NCBI RefSeq assembly: GCF_011030405.1
Contig: NZ_JAAJTJ010000005.1
Span: 62,001-126,000 of the forward strand
DNA from: Parapedobacter sp. SGR-10
GTDB taxonomy: Bacteria > Bacteroidota > Bacteroidia > Sphingobacteriales > Sphingobacteriaceae
DNA length: 64,000 bases
Reading direction: 5' to 3'
The stretch's first letter is position 1; every line of letters starts with the position of its first letter. A model generated the notes under the pieces. That model saw only the letters and a list, made by a program, of their open reading frames with translations. It had not been told where the DNA came from and made no database searches. The position numbers were made by a program, and so were the translations under genes. Positions 18,156 to 26,037 of the stretch are shown one piece after another.

Positions 18156-18213
18156 GATCGTTGCCTATAGGTAGGTACGAATTTGTCGGTTTCCTAAATC
18201 TACAAGAATTAAA

Positions 18214-19065
18214 TCATCGATAGGCATGGGACGAAGTGGCAGAACTGTTTTCTATCGGGACGACTCTGAATCCAAGGTTGCTGAATGAGGCATTGGGATT
18301 GACTGAACCAATAAAGACGGTATTGAAAGCGGCACAACTGTTTTTGCTACACCACCATGATCCTCCTCTGGCGTGGGCGACCTTTCGTTCTTTGTCACGG
18401 GGCAATGTACCTTCGCAAAATTCAAACACATTGCCAAAGATATCGTACAGTCCCCAGGGATTGGGCAGAAAGCTTCCGACAGGAGCGGTGTACATGTAGC
18501 TATCGGACATATCGGCCGAGAGATGATCCCTTTTATGCCAGATATTGGCATAGTCTCCTATATTTTCTAAGGAGGCACCTTCAAAATATTTGCCTTGTGA
18601 ACCAGCCTTGGCTGCAATTTCCCATTCTTCCAAGGTAGGTAGCCGCACCTTGGCCCATTGGCAATAGGCTACGGCATCCTGATAAGCAATACAGGTCACC
18701 GGGTGATCCATTTTGTTTTCGATTCCTCCTCGCGAAATCCCGTTGGGGAATCGCCAATAGGCTGTACTATCGCTCAGCCACCGAAACTCTTCCAGACCTG
18801 GCTCGAACACCTGCGCATTGTGAAATCGTTCGGCCAATGTCTTATAGCCTGTAGCCTCCACAAACTGTGCAAAGTGTTTGTTGGTGACTTCATATTTGGC
18901 GATATATAATCCGTCTGTGCGAATTTGCCGCAATGGGTTTTCCAAGTATTGTTTTGTTCCAATCGTGTACTCTCCTTTGGATACATAGACGTAATTTTCA
19001 TTTTGCGGAAAACCTGTAAATGGAAGCAATATCCAAACAAAAATCCAAAGCAAAGGTGTTTTCAT
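18214..19065 (-). CDS. Secreted formylglycine-generating-enzyme (FGE/SUMF1) family protein
   Basis: A 283-residue protein with a signal peptide (cleavage near GFPQ-NE). The FGE fold is well conserved: GEYTIGT, YIAKYEVTNKHFAQFVEATGY, HPVTCIAYQDAVAYCQWA, RLPTLEEWEIAA, NPWGLYDIFGNVFEFC and SNLGFRVV. The stretch HARGGSWWCSKNSC keeps both cysteines of true FGE (Cys239 and Cys244, spacing C-x4-C), which bind copper and oxidise substrate cysteine. Many bacterial relatives lack this pair. No sulfatase is in the window, so it may act on a distant sulfatase or be a structural paralogue. It is exported, which suits periplasmic sulfatase maturation. Confidence 0.85.
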   Translation of the reverse strand: MKTPLLWIFVWILLPFTGFPQNENYVYVSKGEYTIGTKQYLENPLRQIRTDGLYIAKYEVTNKHFAQFVEATGYKTLAERFHNAQVFEPGLEEFRWLSDSTAYWRFPNGISRGGIENKMDHPVTCIAYQDAVAYCQWAKVRLPTLEEWEIAAKAGSQGKYFEGASLENIGDYANIWHKRDHLSADMSDSYMYTAPVGSFLPNPWGLYDIFGNVFEFCEGTLPRDKERKVAHARGGSWWCSKNSCAAFNTVFIGSVNPNASFSNLGFRVVPIENSSATSSHAYR

Positions 19066-19107
19066 ACTAATTTGTTATTGGTAAACTAGTTGTTTGCAAT
19101 GATGTTC

Positions 19108-19866
19108 TCATTTACTGCTTTTCTCCCCATAATACGCCATTGCCCGGTTGATAACCAGATCCTGATTGGCCGTATTGAATCGGATATAAGACTCGTAGTT
19201 ATAATCACTGCCATAGAGCTGTCTATACGAGGAGGATTGGATAAACTCTACATATTCTCCTTTTTTCATCAATAACAGTAAGAGCGTAAGCGCGTCTTTA
19301 TCCTTGGAGTTAGATTTGTAATAATCGATAATAAACGGAATCATTTCCCATCCATTTATAGTTTCTATGGCATTTTTGTAATTGACGCCCATATGTCCGC
19401 TCCGTAGGGTTGATTCCTGGATAATAGACATGACGGAGTCCCTATTTTCCCGAAGAAAATCGATCTGCCGATCACTCCATTGGTTTTCATCCATCCAGGA
19501 CATCAAGTGGCTGAATATTTTCTTCTGCTCATCTGCCTGGGGCATGAATATAGCACAGTTTTGCGCATACATTTCGGGGTGTATCAGGCTATAGGTGAAT
19601 TTTTCCCGAAGCGAGAGGGACTTAAACTGCGCTGCTGTCAAAGCTGTAATACCTGCATCACCATCTTCCTGTGCCTTGTATTGAAGGGTTTTTATCAATT
19701 CTTTTATTTTGTACAATCCATAGGGGGGAACCGTTGACCGTTGTCTGAATTCGCGATAGGCGACGTCCTCTTCGGTCATCTGGTAGTAGTGTTCATCTTG
19801 AGCATGTAGAAATAGGGTAGATCCTACAAACAAAAGAACCAAATAGTATTTTAATTGCTGACACAT
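19108..19866 (-). CDS. Secreted helical protein of unknown function
   Basis: Unrecognised, 252 residues. The N-terminus (MCQQLKYYLVLLFVGSTLFLHAQ) is a signal peptide. The mature part is mainly helical, rich in Gln, Tyr and Leu: YGLYKIKELIKTLQYKAQ, FKSLSLREKFTYSLIHPEMY, IFSHLMSWMDENQW, then MIPFIIDYYKSNSKDKDALTLL, which hints at HEAT/TPR-like helix pairs. It lies 42 bp upstream of the FGE-like gene on the same strand and may be co-transcribed with it and the SGNH hydrolase. Confidence 0.65.
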   Translation of the reverse strand: MCQQLKYYLVLLFVGSTLFLHAQDEHYYQMTEEDVAYREFRQRSTVPPYGLYKIKELIKTLQYKAQEDGDAGITALTAAQFKSLSLREKFTYSLIHPEMYAQNCAIFMPQADEQKKIFSHLMSWMDENQWSDRQIDFLRENRDSVMSIIQESTLRSGHMGVNYKNAIETINGWEMIPFIIDYYKSNSKDKDALTLLLLLMKKGEYVEFIQSSSYRQLYGSDYNYESYIRFNTANQDLVINRAMAYYGEKSSK

Positions 19867-20075
19867 GATAGCTATTATTGATATGATCGTTGAAAATAAC
19901 GAAGAAACTTTGAGTTTTCCAATTTTGGTTTTTGATTTGTATGGAATGCTTTACGATTCGTTTGTTTTATTAGAAATTAGTTAGTTGTCGTATATTATTT
20001 GTTAAAGAAGCTTAGACTCTCATCCGCTAGCGATCGGATGGGCTGTGTTGAGCATATCGAAATATCTTTTCTCCT

Positions 20076-20600
20076 TTAAAGGCTTATTATGGGCTCAAAA
20101 CAATTTGCGGTTGTCCATTCGTTCTTGTCATTGTCGAGTACCTTTTCAACGGTATTGGAGTTTGGGTTGATCTGGAGAGTAAACTTCCGGACTGGAAATT
20201 TGTCTGTCTTGTCAGGAGTGAAGATGAGCATTTTTCCTTCGATCTTGTACTTACCTTCTATAAATTGCAATTGCTGTGATGGTGCAAATATGCGGCCATT
20301 TTCTTTGGCTTTCTTTTTTTCTTCTGTATTGTAATCATAAGTCGTGATGACGATTCTGCCCAATTTGCCATTGCCGCCAAATTCCAATAGGCTTTCTTTT
20401 ACAAATGTCGTATCTCCTTTTGTCGTTTCAGTATTATAGCCAAAACATTTTTTGGTATTATCCACGGGCTCCGATTTATGGGGTTGTGGTGTTTCCTCCA
20501 GCTTTATGCGTTGGGGAGGGGGAGGTATTTTTCCCGGTTTTACTTGAGCAAATGCTGTTGAAGCAACGAGGGTACTCAATAATAAGAGCAACTGTTTCAT
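20076..20600 (-). CDS. Secreted protein of unknown function
   Basis: Unrecognised, 174 residues with a clear signal peptide (MKQLLLLLSTLVASTAFAQ). A proline-rich spacer (KIPPPPQRIKLEETPQPHK) follows, then a compact beta-rich domain with SLLEFGGNGKLGRIVITTY, KYKIEGKMLIFTP and FTLQINPNSNTVEKVL, reminiscent of lipocalin-like or 'DUF' domains that measure a stored threshold. Two cysteines flank the domain and could form a disulfide. About 210 bp separates it from the next gene downstream, a gap in which I see only a short CATCCG/CGGATG hairpin. Confidence 0.65.
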   Translation of the reverse strand: MKQLLLLLSTLVASTAFAQVKPGKIPPPPQRIKLEETPQPHKSEPVDNTKKCFGYNTETTKGDTTFVKESLLEFGGNGKLGRIVITTYDYNTEEKKKAKENGRIFAPSQQLQFIEGKYKIEGKMLIFTPDKTDKFPVRKFTLQINPNSNTVEKVLDNDKNEWTTANCFEPIISL

Positions 20601-20708
20601 TTTTCTGTGTTTTTTAAATTTTATATCACAAAAAAAATACCAGTTATTGAAAAATTAGACGGTAGACTAAGGCACGGCTTACAAATCCACGATCGGTTGG
20701 AATGGGGA

Positions 20709-21245
20709 CTAATGTAGCCTATTCAATATTCTGTTTCCTCTACTTTTGCTTGCCGGGGTAGGATTTTTTTCGAGATGAAAGAGGATATGCAATTGGAGTT
20801 CCTGCGTGATCCAATCGTATTGTTTACTCAATACGTACAATATATCCCAGCAATTGACGAGTAAAGCTACCGGACAGTCTTCCTTTTCGATGAGCCGGAA
20901 TGTCTTGGAGAGTATGTCTTCTTGATGTTGCGGAGTGAATGAAGCGGGAGAGGTTTTTAGCAATTGCATGATGAGCTTACTGATACTACGCAAGCTGCTG
21001 TCATTGTCAGTGATCAGATAGAGTTCGATGACTTCGGGCGTATATCTGGACAATAGCACTTTGTCTTTTAGCAGTACATGTTCCAATGTCCATGCTGCCC
21101 GAAAAGCCAGCCTGTAATGTGCGGTCTGATGGCACAATGCCAACAGGTCTTCTACTGTATATTCTTTTAGAATATGTGCATATAAGTCTAGGGCACTGTT
21201 TTCCAATAATGCGTTAGCTAAACCGTCTTTGTATTGCTTGTTCAT
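20709..21245 (-). CDS. HEAT-like helical protein of unknown function
   Basis: A cytosolic, all-helical 178-residue protein without a signal peptide. Helix pairs such as YRLAFRAAWTLEHVLL, YTPEVIELYLIT, SLRSISKLIMQLLKTSP and CPVALLVNCWDILYVLSKQ look like degenerate HEAT/ARM repeats (adenylosuccinate-lyase-like hypothetical proteins in related genomes have a similar look). No catalytic motif is visible. It probably mediates protein contacts. It is alone, followed by a 108-bp gap. Confidence 0.65.
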   Translation of the reverse strand: MNKQYKDGLANALLENSALDLYAHILKEYTVEDLLALCHQTAHYRLAFRAAWTLEHVLLKDKVLLSRYTPEVIELYLITDNDSSLRSISKLIMQLLKTSPASFTPQHQEDILSKTFRLIEKEDCPVALLVNCWDILYVLSKQYDWITQELQLHILFHLEKNPTPASKSRGNRILNRLH

Positions 21246-21356
21246 ATTTTAATTTCCCGCTGATGCAACATTGAATCTTTTATTATTATTGTTATTCAGT
21301 ATCTTACGACTGTTATTTGCACTCTACTTGTTTTCATGATACCGTTGTTAATCACT

Positions 21357-21479
21357 GTCCCCCTCTCCGAGGGGGTAGGGGGAGGAAAAGAACACAAACA
21401 ATTAATAAACAGCGTGTTATAGCAGTATCCCTCCCCCTCCCAACGCTCTTTGCCCACCGCGCCCCCTCGAGAGGGGGAC
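21357..21479. repeat. GC-rich palindromic repeat with CCCCCTC arms
   Basis: GTCCCCCTCTC (21357-21367) pairs with its exact complement at 21469-21479, and inside GGGGGAGG pairs with CCTCCCCC. The 123-bp unit lies in a 420-bp gene-free stretch (21246-21666) between two minus-strand genes. The rest of that stretch shows no gene. Confidence 0.65.
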
Positions 21480-21666
21480 AACCAAGCGTGTTACCTTTCT
21501 CACGCCAATACACAGCTTACTATTTGTGTACACACGATAGCCTCCAAAGGGGGATATGTATACGTGCTATTCATGTTTGTGTACCTGCCGGTAGACAGGA
21601 TTTTCAGATTATCTTCGATGAGCACTTCGTGGTTCTTCACTTTGTTCAGAATGACAAAAAAGCGGT

Positions 21667-24153
21667 TTACTTTTTCAATGGCTTTTCCTTGTTTATTTCT
21701 ACCATATCGACCTCATCCATCCTGGACGAACCCAACAGATGCTCGCTAAAGTAATCGGCCATCTTCCAGAAAAAGTATTCACTCATATTGCCAAATCCAT
21801 GCCGTTGTCCGGGCAACAGTAGGAAGTCAAAGCGTTTGTTGGCTTTGATCAGTGCTTCCACCATACGGATGGAGTTGGCTGGATGCACATTGTTGTCTAT
21901 ATCGCCTGTGACGAGCAAAAGCTTGCCTTTTAGGTTTTTGGCCAGATCAGAATTTCGCTCGATCTGATAGCTGAAAGTCGTGTCTCCCTTTGATGAGATA
22001 ATTTCTTTCACGCCATGATGCCTTTCGCTCCACCAACGGTTGTAGATGTTGTTTTCGTGGTTTCCTGCACCCGATACAGCCACCTTGAAAAAATCAGGGT
22101 AAACCAACATCGCTGCTGTAGACATAAAACCTCCACCCGAATGTCCTGTGATACCTACACGGTCAAGGTCGATGAAGTCATATCTGGCGGCCAATTGCTC
22201 GGCTGTGACTTTCTTGTCTTCCAATCCATAGTCCCGCAGGTTGCCATACCCATAGGTATGGTACCATTTTGAGCGGGAGGGATGGCCACCGCGATTGCCA
22301 ACGGATACGACGATAAAGCCCATCTGTGCCAAGCGGTCAATTCTGTCCATACTTCTTCCGAAACTTTTATTGACCGCTTCGGTCTGCGGCCCCGGATAGA
22401 CATACTCGATGATAGGATAGGTCTTTGTCGAGTCAAAATCGTATGGCTTGTATAGTACACCATAGAGATCTGTGATACCGTCCCCAGCCTTGACCTTGAA
22501 CGGTTCGGGAAATTTGTATCCGGTTGCAAATAACTGGGATAGATCCGTTTCTTCCAGCTTCATGATCAGTTGCCCCGTAGCATTGTATAGATTGGATACC
22601 GGAGTGGTATTCACGCGTGAAAAGTTGTCTACCAAGTAATTTCCGCTTTCGCTAACATTGATCTGATGATCAAAATTTCCGGCGGTCAACAATTTGACGA
22701 CCCCGCCGTTTTTGTTGACGGCATAGTAGAAATTGTAATAGGGGTCTATATCTTTTTCTTTACCGTTTGCATTGAAATACAGTGTTCCGGTGGCTTCATG
22801 GTATTTGACCAGTTCGTCACAATGGAATTCGCCTTTCGTAATTTGGTGAAGCAACTTTCCCTGTAAATCGTACAGATAGAAATGCCCCCAACCGTCACGC
22901 TGTGACCAGTGGATGAACTGTTTGCTGTTCTTGATGATATACGGTTTTTTGACGTCCAGATAGACATTAGATCGCTCTTCGACCAATGTTCTGACTTGAC
23001 CATCCACCGAGACGGCGATGATGTCGATCTTCTTGAGGTCACGGCTGGACCTGGCCATATAGAACTCCTTTTCATCGCCTAGCCAGTAGTTGATGTAGTA
23101 CTTGCCCGTGTAGTTTTCCTTAGAGGAATGTCTATTCCATAGGCTGAGCGTTTGATTCTTGAATGCCGCTACCTGTATTTGTCTGGGTTTGTGCTGTGCG
23201 GTGTCAAAGATGTACAATTCGGCTTCGGTAGAATCCTTTTCTCCCGGCATGAGGTATTTGTAGGTTTCCAGCGTAGGTCTTTTCCCGCCAACATTGTTAA
23301 TGACCCATAGATCTGAATAATCCCGGTTGTCTTTGCGTGTCAATACAAAGTGCTTGCCATCGGGAGACCAATACAGCCATACCGTTTTCCGTTCTTGTCT
23401 ATCCTCTTCTTCTTCTTTTTGGCTTCTCGTCGTGACACTGTACTGATCGCCGCCCCAAGCGTAATACTGTACCCCATCCGTTGTGATCTGGTGCTCTACG
23501 ATTGTGGAGTCCTTTTCATCCTTCAATGCTTTTTTGTAATTGGCATAGTCCATCCAATACAGGTTGTAGTTTTTTGCAAAGTATACACGTGATGTGTCGG
23601 GACTGAAACTTGCCCACGATGGTTTGGGCTTGCCTTCGGTCGTATCGCTGATTTCCTTGAGTTTTTGACTTTGGATGTCGTATTCAAAGTAGAATATTTT
23701 TTTCTTTAATGTATCGTTCTTGTTGGTCAGTTTTTTGATTTCGTCCTTACTTTTTATGGTGTCTTTGGTGCTTTTGACCTGAAAGCGGATCAGATGTTCG
23801 CTATGGTCTACAAATTTCAGATTTTCAAGGGCAAGGTGCTGGGCATCGAATGGGTTTTGGACGATACGGGTAATTTGGGCAGCCATTTCGGCTCTATCGA
23901 ACAATTCACTTTTCTTTCTGGCTTTTGGATCGACGATATACCATTTTTTGCCATCAGGGGTCGAATATTCGTACCAAAACCTGTCACTGAAATTGATCCA
24001 ACGGGGACGTACTTCGGTAGAGAATATCATGGTGCTCAGCTTTGAAGGAGAAAACTTTGCTGCGAGTTGATAATTGGGCTTCGCCGATTCTCTTTCCTGT
24101 CCTTTTACGAGTTGCAGGGATATAAATAACAGACCTAAGATATAGTATTTCAT
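21667..24153 (-). CDS. Dipeptidyl peptidase IV (S9 family serine peptidase)
   Basis: An 828-residue exported peptidase (signal peptide MKYYILGLLFISLQLVKGQ). The N-terminal half is the eight-bladed propeller typical of DPP-IV. The C-terminal alpha/beta-hydrolase holds the triad: nucleophile in GHSGGGFMS (about Ser672), Asp in GDIDNNVHP (about 753) and His in PGQRHGFG (about 785). VYPGPQTEAVNKSF and VGNRGGHPSRSKWYH are family signatures. It releases X-Pro or X-Ala dipeptides from the N-terminus of peptides in the periplasm, products that the POT carriers at 9-12.7 kb could import. Confidence 0.93.
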   Translation of the reverse strand: MKYYILGLLFISLQLVKGQERESAKPNYQLAAKFSPSKLSTMIFSTEVRPRWINFSDRFWYEYSTPDGKKWYIVDPKARKKSELFDRAEMAAQITRIVQNPFDAQHLALENLKFVDHSEHLIRFQVKSTKDTIKSKDEIKKLTNKNDTLKKKIFYFEYDIQSQKLKEISDTTEGKPKPSWASFSPDTSRVYFAKNYNLYWMDYANYKKALKDEKDSTIVEHQITTDGVQYYAWGGDQYSVTTRSQKEEEEDRQERKTVWLYWSPDGKHFVLTRKDNRDYSDLWVINNVGGKRPTLETYKYLMPGEKDSTEAELYIFDTAQHKPRQIQVAAFKNQTLSLWNRHSSKENYTGKYYINYWLGDEKEFYMARSSRDLKKIDIIAVSVDGQVRTLVEERSNVYLDVKKPYIIKNSKQFIHWSQRDGWGHFYLYDLQGKLLHQITKGEFHCDELVKYHEATGTLYFNANGKEKDIDPYYNFYYAVNKNGGVVKLLTAGNFDHQINVSESGNYLVDNFSRVNTTPVSNLYNATGQLIMKLEETDLSQLFATGYKFPEPFKVKAGDGITDLYGVLYKPYDFDSTKTYPIIEYVYPGPQTEAVNKSFGRSMDRIDRLAQMGFIVVSVGNRGGHPSRSKWYHTYGYGNLRDYGLEDKKVTAEQLAARYDFIDLDRVGITGHSGGGFMSTAAMLVYPDFFKVAVSGAGNHENNIYNRWWSERHHGVKEIISSKGDTTFSYQIERNSDLAKNLKGKLLLVTGDIDNNVHPANSIRMVEALIKANKRFDFLLLPGQRHGFGNMSEYFFWKMADYFSEHLLGSSRMDEVDMVEINKEKPLKK

Positions 24154-24236
24154 GGATAATATTTTATGCCGCTAAGTTATCCTTTTGAAAGGGCTTTGGC
24201 GAAAGGCGAGTGTAAAATTTTGATGATGGAAATGTG

Positions 24237-24264
24237 GTAGAGGCACAATGCATTGTGTTTCTAC
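24237..24264. repeat. 28-nt dispersed palindrome, copy 2
   Basis: GTAG...CTAC ends around a perfect CACAATGCATTGTG core. It overlaps the last bases of the CLC gene, whose TAG stop (24261-24263) lies within the right arm. Related copies are at 12734-12761 and 50755-50782. Confidence 0.7.
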
Positions 24265-25466
24265 AGGATCCTAAAATTGCGTTGGGCACTGTATATGCCT
24301 TTTTTGCCGGAGATAAAATATGCGGCAAGGGTGGCTAGCAGAACAATGGGCAGGACAGAAAATCCGAACAATTCGGCCGCCATGACCGCACAGGCCAAAG
24401 GTGTTTTGGTGGCACCTGCAAATACGGATACAAAACCCATGGCAACAACGACCATCCAAGGTACAGGAATATAAGGCGCTATCGCGGCAGCTAATGTCGC
24501 GCCAATGAAAAACAGGGGAGTGACTTCGCCTCCTTTGAAGCCAATGCTCAAGGTCAAAGTCGTCAACAGGATTTTTACAAAAAAGTCATAACTGTTTTGT
24601 GCATGATAAAATGAATCCACGATCGTCGACATACCCAATCCGATGTGTTTTGTTGTACCCAAGAGATAAATGGCTGTCATAATGACGAGAGAGCCAATGA
24701 CAATACGCAGGTAAGGATGGGCAATACGTTTGAACAGCTTGCTGAATACATAATCACTTGCGACAAACAATCTGGTAGCCAAACCGCAGAGCATTCCTAC
24801 GACGATAGCCCATAGTATATCCATGGAAAATCCCAATTGATATTGTATGGTAGGATAATGGGTATGTGGTGCGCCAAAGAGCGTACAGCCGTAATGTGCC
24901 AGATAGGCCGTCAATAGAGCAGGAATGAGCGCTGTATAGCGAATTTTACCCATGCGAAACATCTCGACAGCAAATATAGCCCCCGCCAAAGGGGTAGCAA
25001 ATAAGGAGGCAAATCCAGCAGAGATACCTGCAATGAGTATTATCCTTTGTTTTCGCTTATCGAGCTGAAACCTATTGGCCCAATAATCGGCAAAAGTCGC
25101 TCCGTATTGTACAGCCGTACCTTCGCGACCGGCAGATCCACCAAATAAATGTGTCAACAACGTAGCGACGACCACGAGCGGAGCCATGATAAAAGGAATA
25201 GCAGTTTTGGGACGGTAGAATTTTTCAAACAAGAGATTATTGCCCTTGTTGGCCTCCGAACCGTATGTTTTGTACAGGTAGACGATAAGAATACCGGCTA
25301 CGGGTAACCCCCAGATAATCCAAAGGTGGCTTTCTCTAAACTCACCTACCCATTGCAATGCATGTAAAAACAAAGCTGATGTAGCACCTGCGCATAACGA
25401 TACTAGCAAAAGGACTGCTATCCAAACGAGTATGTCTTTTTTTGATAGAGAAAGTGTTTCGAACAT
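24261..25466 (-). CDS. CLC-type antiporter, probable fluoride/proton exchanger (CLC-F, EriC-F)
   Basis: A 401-residue membrane protein of the CLC fold with about ten or more helices. Two signatures point to the fluoride branch rather than chloride: the usual GSGIP region reads KGNNLLFEKFY, and GREGP reads GSAGREGTAVQYG. Asn-Asn-Leu and Thr in these positions are the published marks of CLC-F proteins, which expel fluoride in exchange for protons. The gating Glu (GREG) is present. A DUF423 gene lies 12 bp upstream and is probably co-transcribed. I saw no fluoride riboswitch (crcB motif) in the leader. Ordinary 'voltage-gated chloride channel family' annotation would miss this. Confidence 0.85.
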   Translation of the reverse strand: MFETLSLSKKDILVWIAVLLLVSLCAGATSALFLHALQWVGEFRESHLWIIWGLPVAGILIVYLYKTYGSEANKGNNLLFEKFYRPKTAIPFIMAPLVVVATLLTHLFGGSAGREGTAVQYGATFADYWANRFQLDKRKQRIILIAGISAGFASLFATPLAGAIFAVEMFRMGKIRYTALIPALLTAYLAHYGCTLFGAPHTHYPTIQYQLGFSMDILWAIVVGMLCGLATRLFVASDYVFSKLFKRIAHPYLRIVIGSLVIMTAIYLLGTTKHIGLGMSTIVDSFYHAQNSYDFFVKILLTTLTLSIGFKGGEVTPLFFIGATLAAAIAPYIPVPWMVVVAMGFVSVFAGATKTPLACAVMAAELFGFSVLPIVLLATLAAYFISGKKGIYSAQRNFRIL

Positions 25467-25478
25467 TTGCTCCAGGTA

Positions 25479-25853
25479 TTAAAGAAAGGATACCAATGCT
25501 GCTAGCCAACCTATGATCATCAACAGTCCACCCAATGGTGTGATCGGGCCAAGGAACCTTAGGTTCTTTTTCCAGTATTCGGCAAAGGACAGGAAATAGA
25601 TGCTTACGGAAAACAGTAGGGTACCTATGGCGACACCGTACACGGCTAGACGTTCTGCATATTGCACAAAATCAAACTGAAATCCTACGATCAGCAGAAA
25701 AAAGGCACTGTACATCTGATAACGCACGCCAACTTCAAAAGAGGCCAGTTTTTCTTCTGAAAGGATTTTTCGGAAGGCGTGGGCACCAAAGGCACCGAGG
25801 GTAATGCCTGTACTCCCGAAGAGCACGGCTAGGATGAGTGTGGTTGTGTTCAT
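25479..25853 (-). CDS. DUF423 family small membrane protein
   Basis: A 124-residue protein with four hydrophobic helices and the DUF423 signature LGAFGAHAFRK near the N-terminus, followed by YQMYSAFFLLIVG, GTLLFSVSIYFLSF and LGPITPLGGLLMIIGW. The family (E. coli YgdD) is of unknown function. It sits 12 bp upstream of the CLC-F gene; joint transcription is likely but no functional tie is known to me. Its leader begins directly against an inverted-repeat element. Confidence 0.9.
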   Translation of the reverse strand: MNTTTLILAVLFGSTGITLGAFGAHAFRKILSEEKLASFEVGVRYQMYSAFFLLIVGFQFDFVQYAERLAVYGVAIGTLLFSVSIYFLSFAEYWKKNLRFLGPITPLGGLLMIIGWLAALVSFL

Positions 25854-25870
25854 GTGATGGTGTTTATTGG

Positions 25871-26027
25871 AGGTGTCTAAAAAGTCCCGATTTTAATTCG
25901 TCATCCTCGATCCGCCAACTGGCGGAGAAGGATCTTGTTATAGTAAATGCTGTACTAAAATGAGATGTGTTCGACTTCGCTCAACAACTTGTCCGACTAC
26001 CGGCGGATGACGGCTTTTTAGACACCT
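25871..26027. mobile_element. 157-bp MITE-like element with 14-bp perfect terminal inverted repeats
   Basis: AGGTGTCTAAAAAG (25871-25884) is exactly inverted at 26014-26027. Inside lies a second palindromic layer, CGTCATCCTCGATCCGCC... against GGCGGATGACG. The same outer terminal repeat bounds the element at 33124-33324. No coding capacity; it lies between the DUF423 and DPP11 genes. Confidence 0.75.
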
Positions 26028-26037
26028 ATCTAAAAAA

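Noticed and set aside
18214..19065. Gliding protein GldK as the identity of the FGE-like protein.
   Set aside because: GldK normally lies with gldL-N, none of which are here, and this protein is short and keeps both catalytic cysteines.
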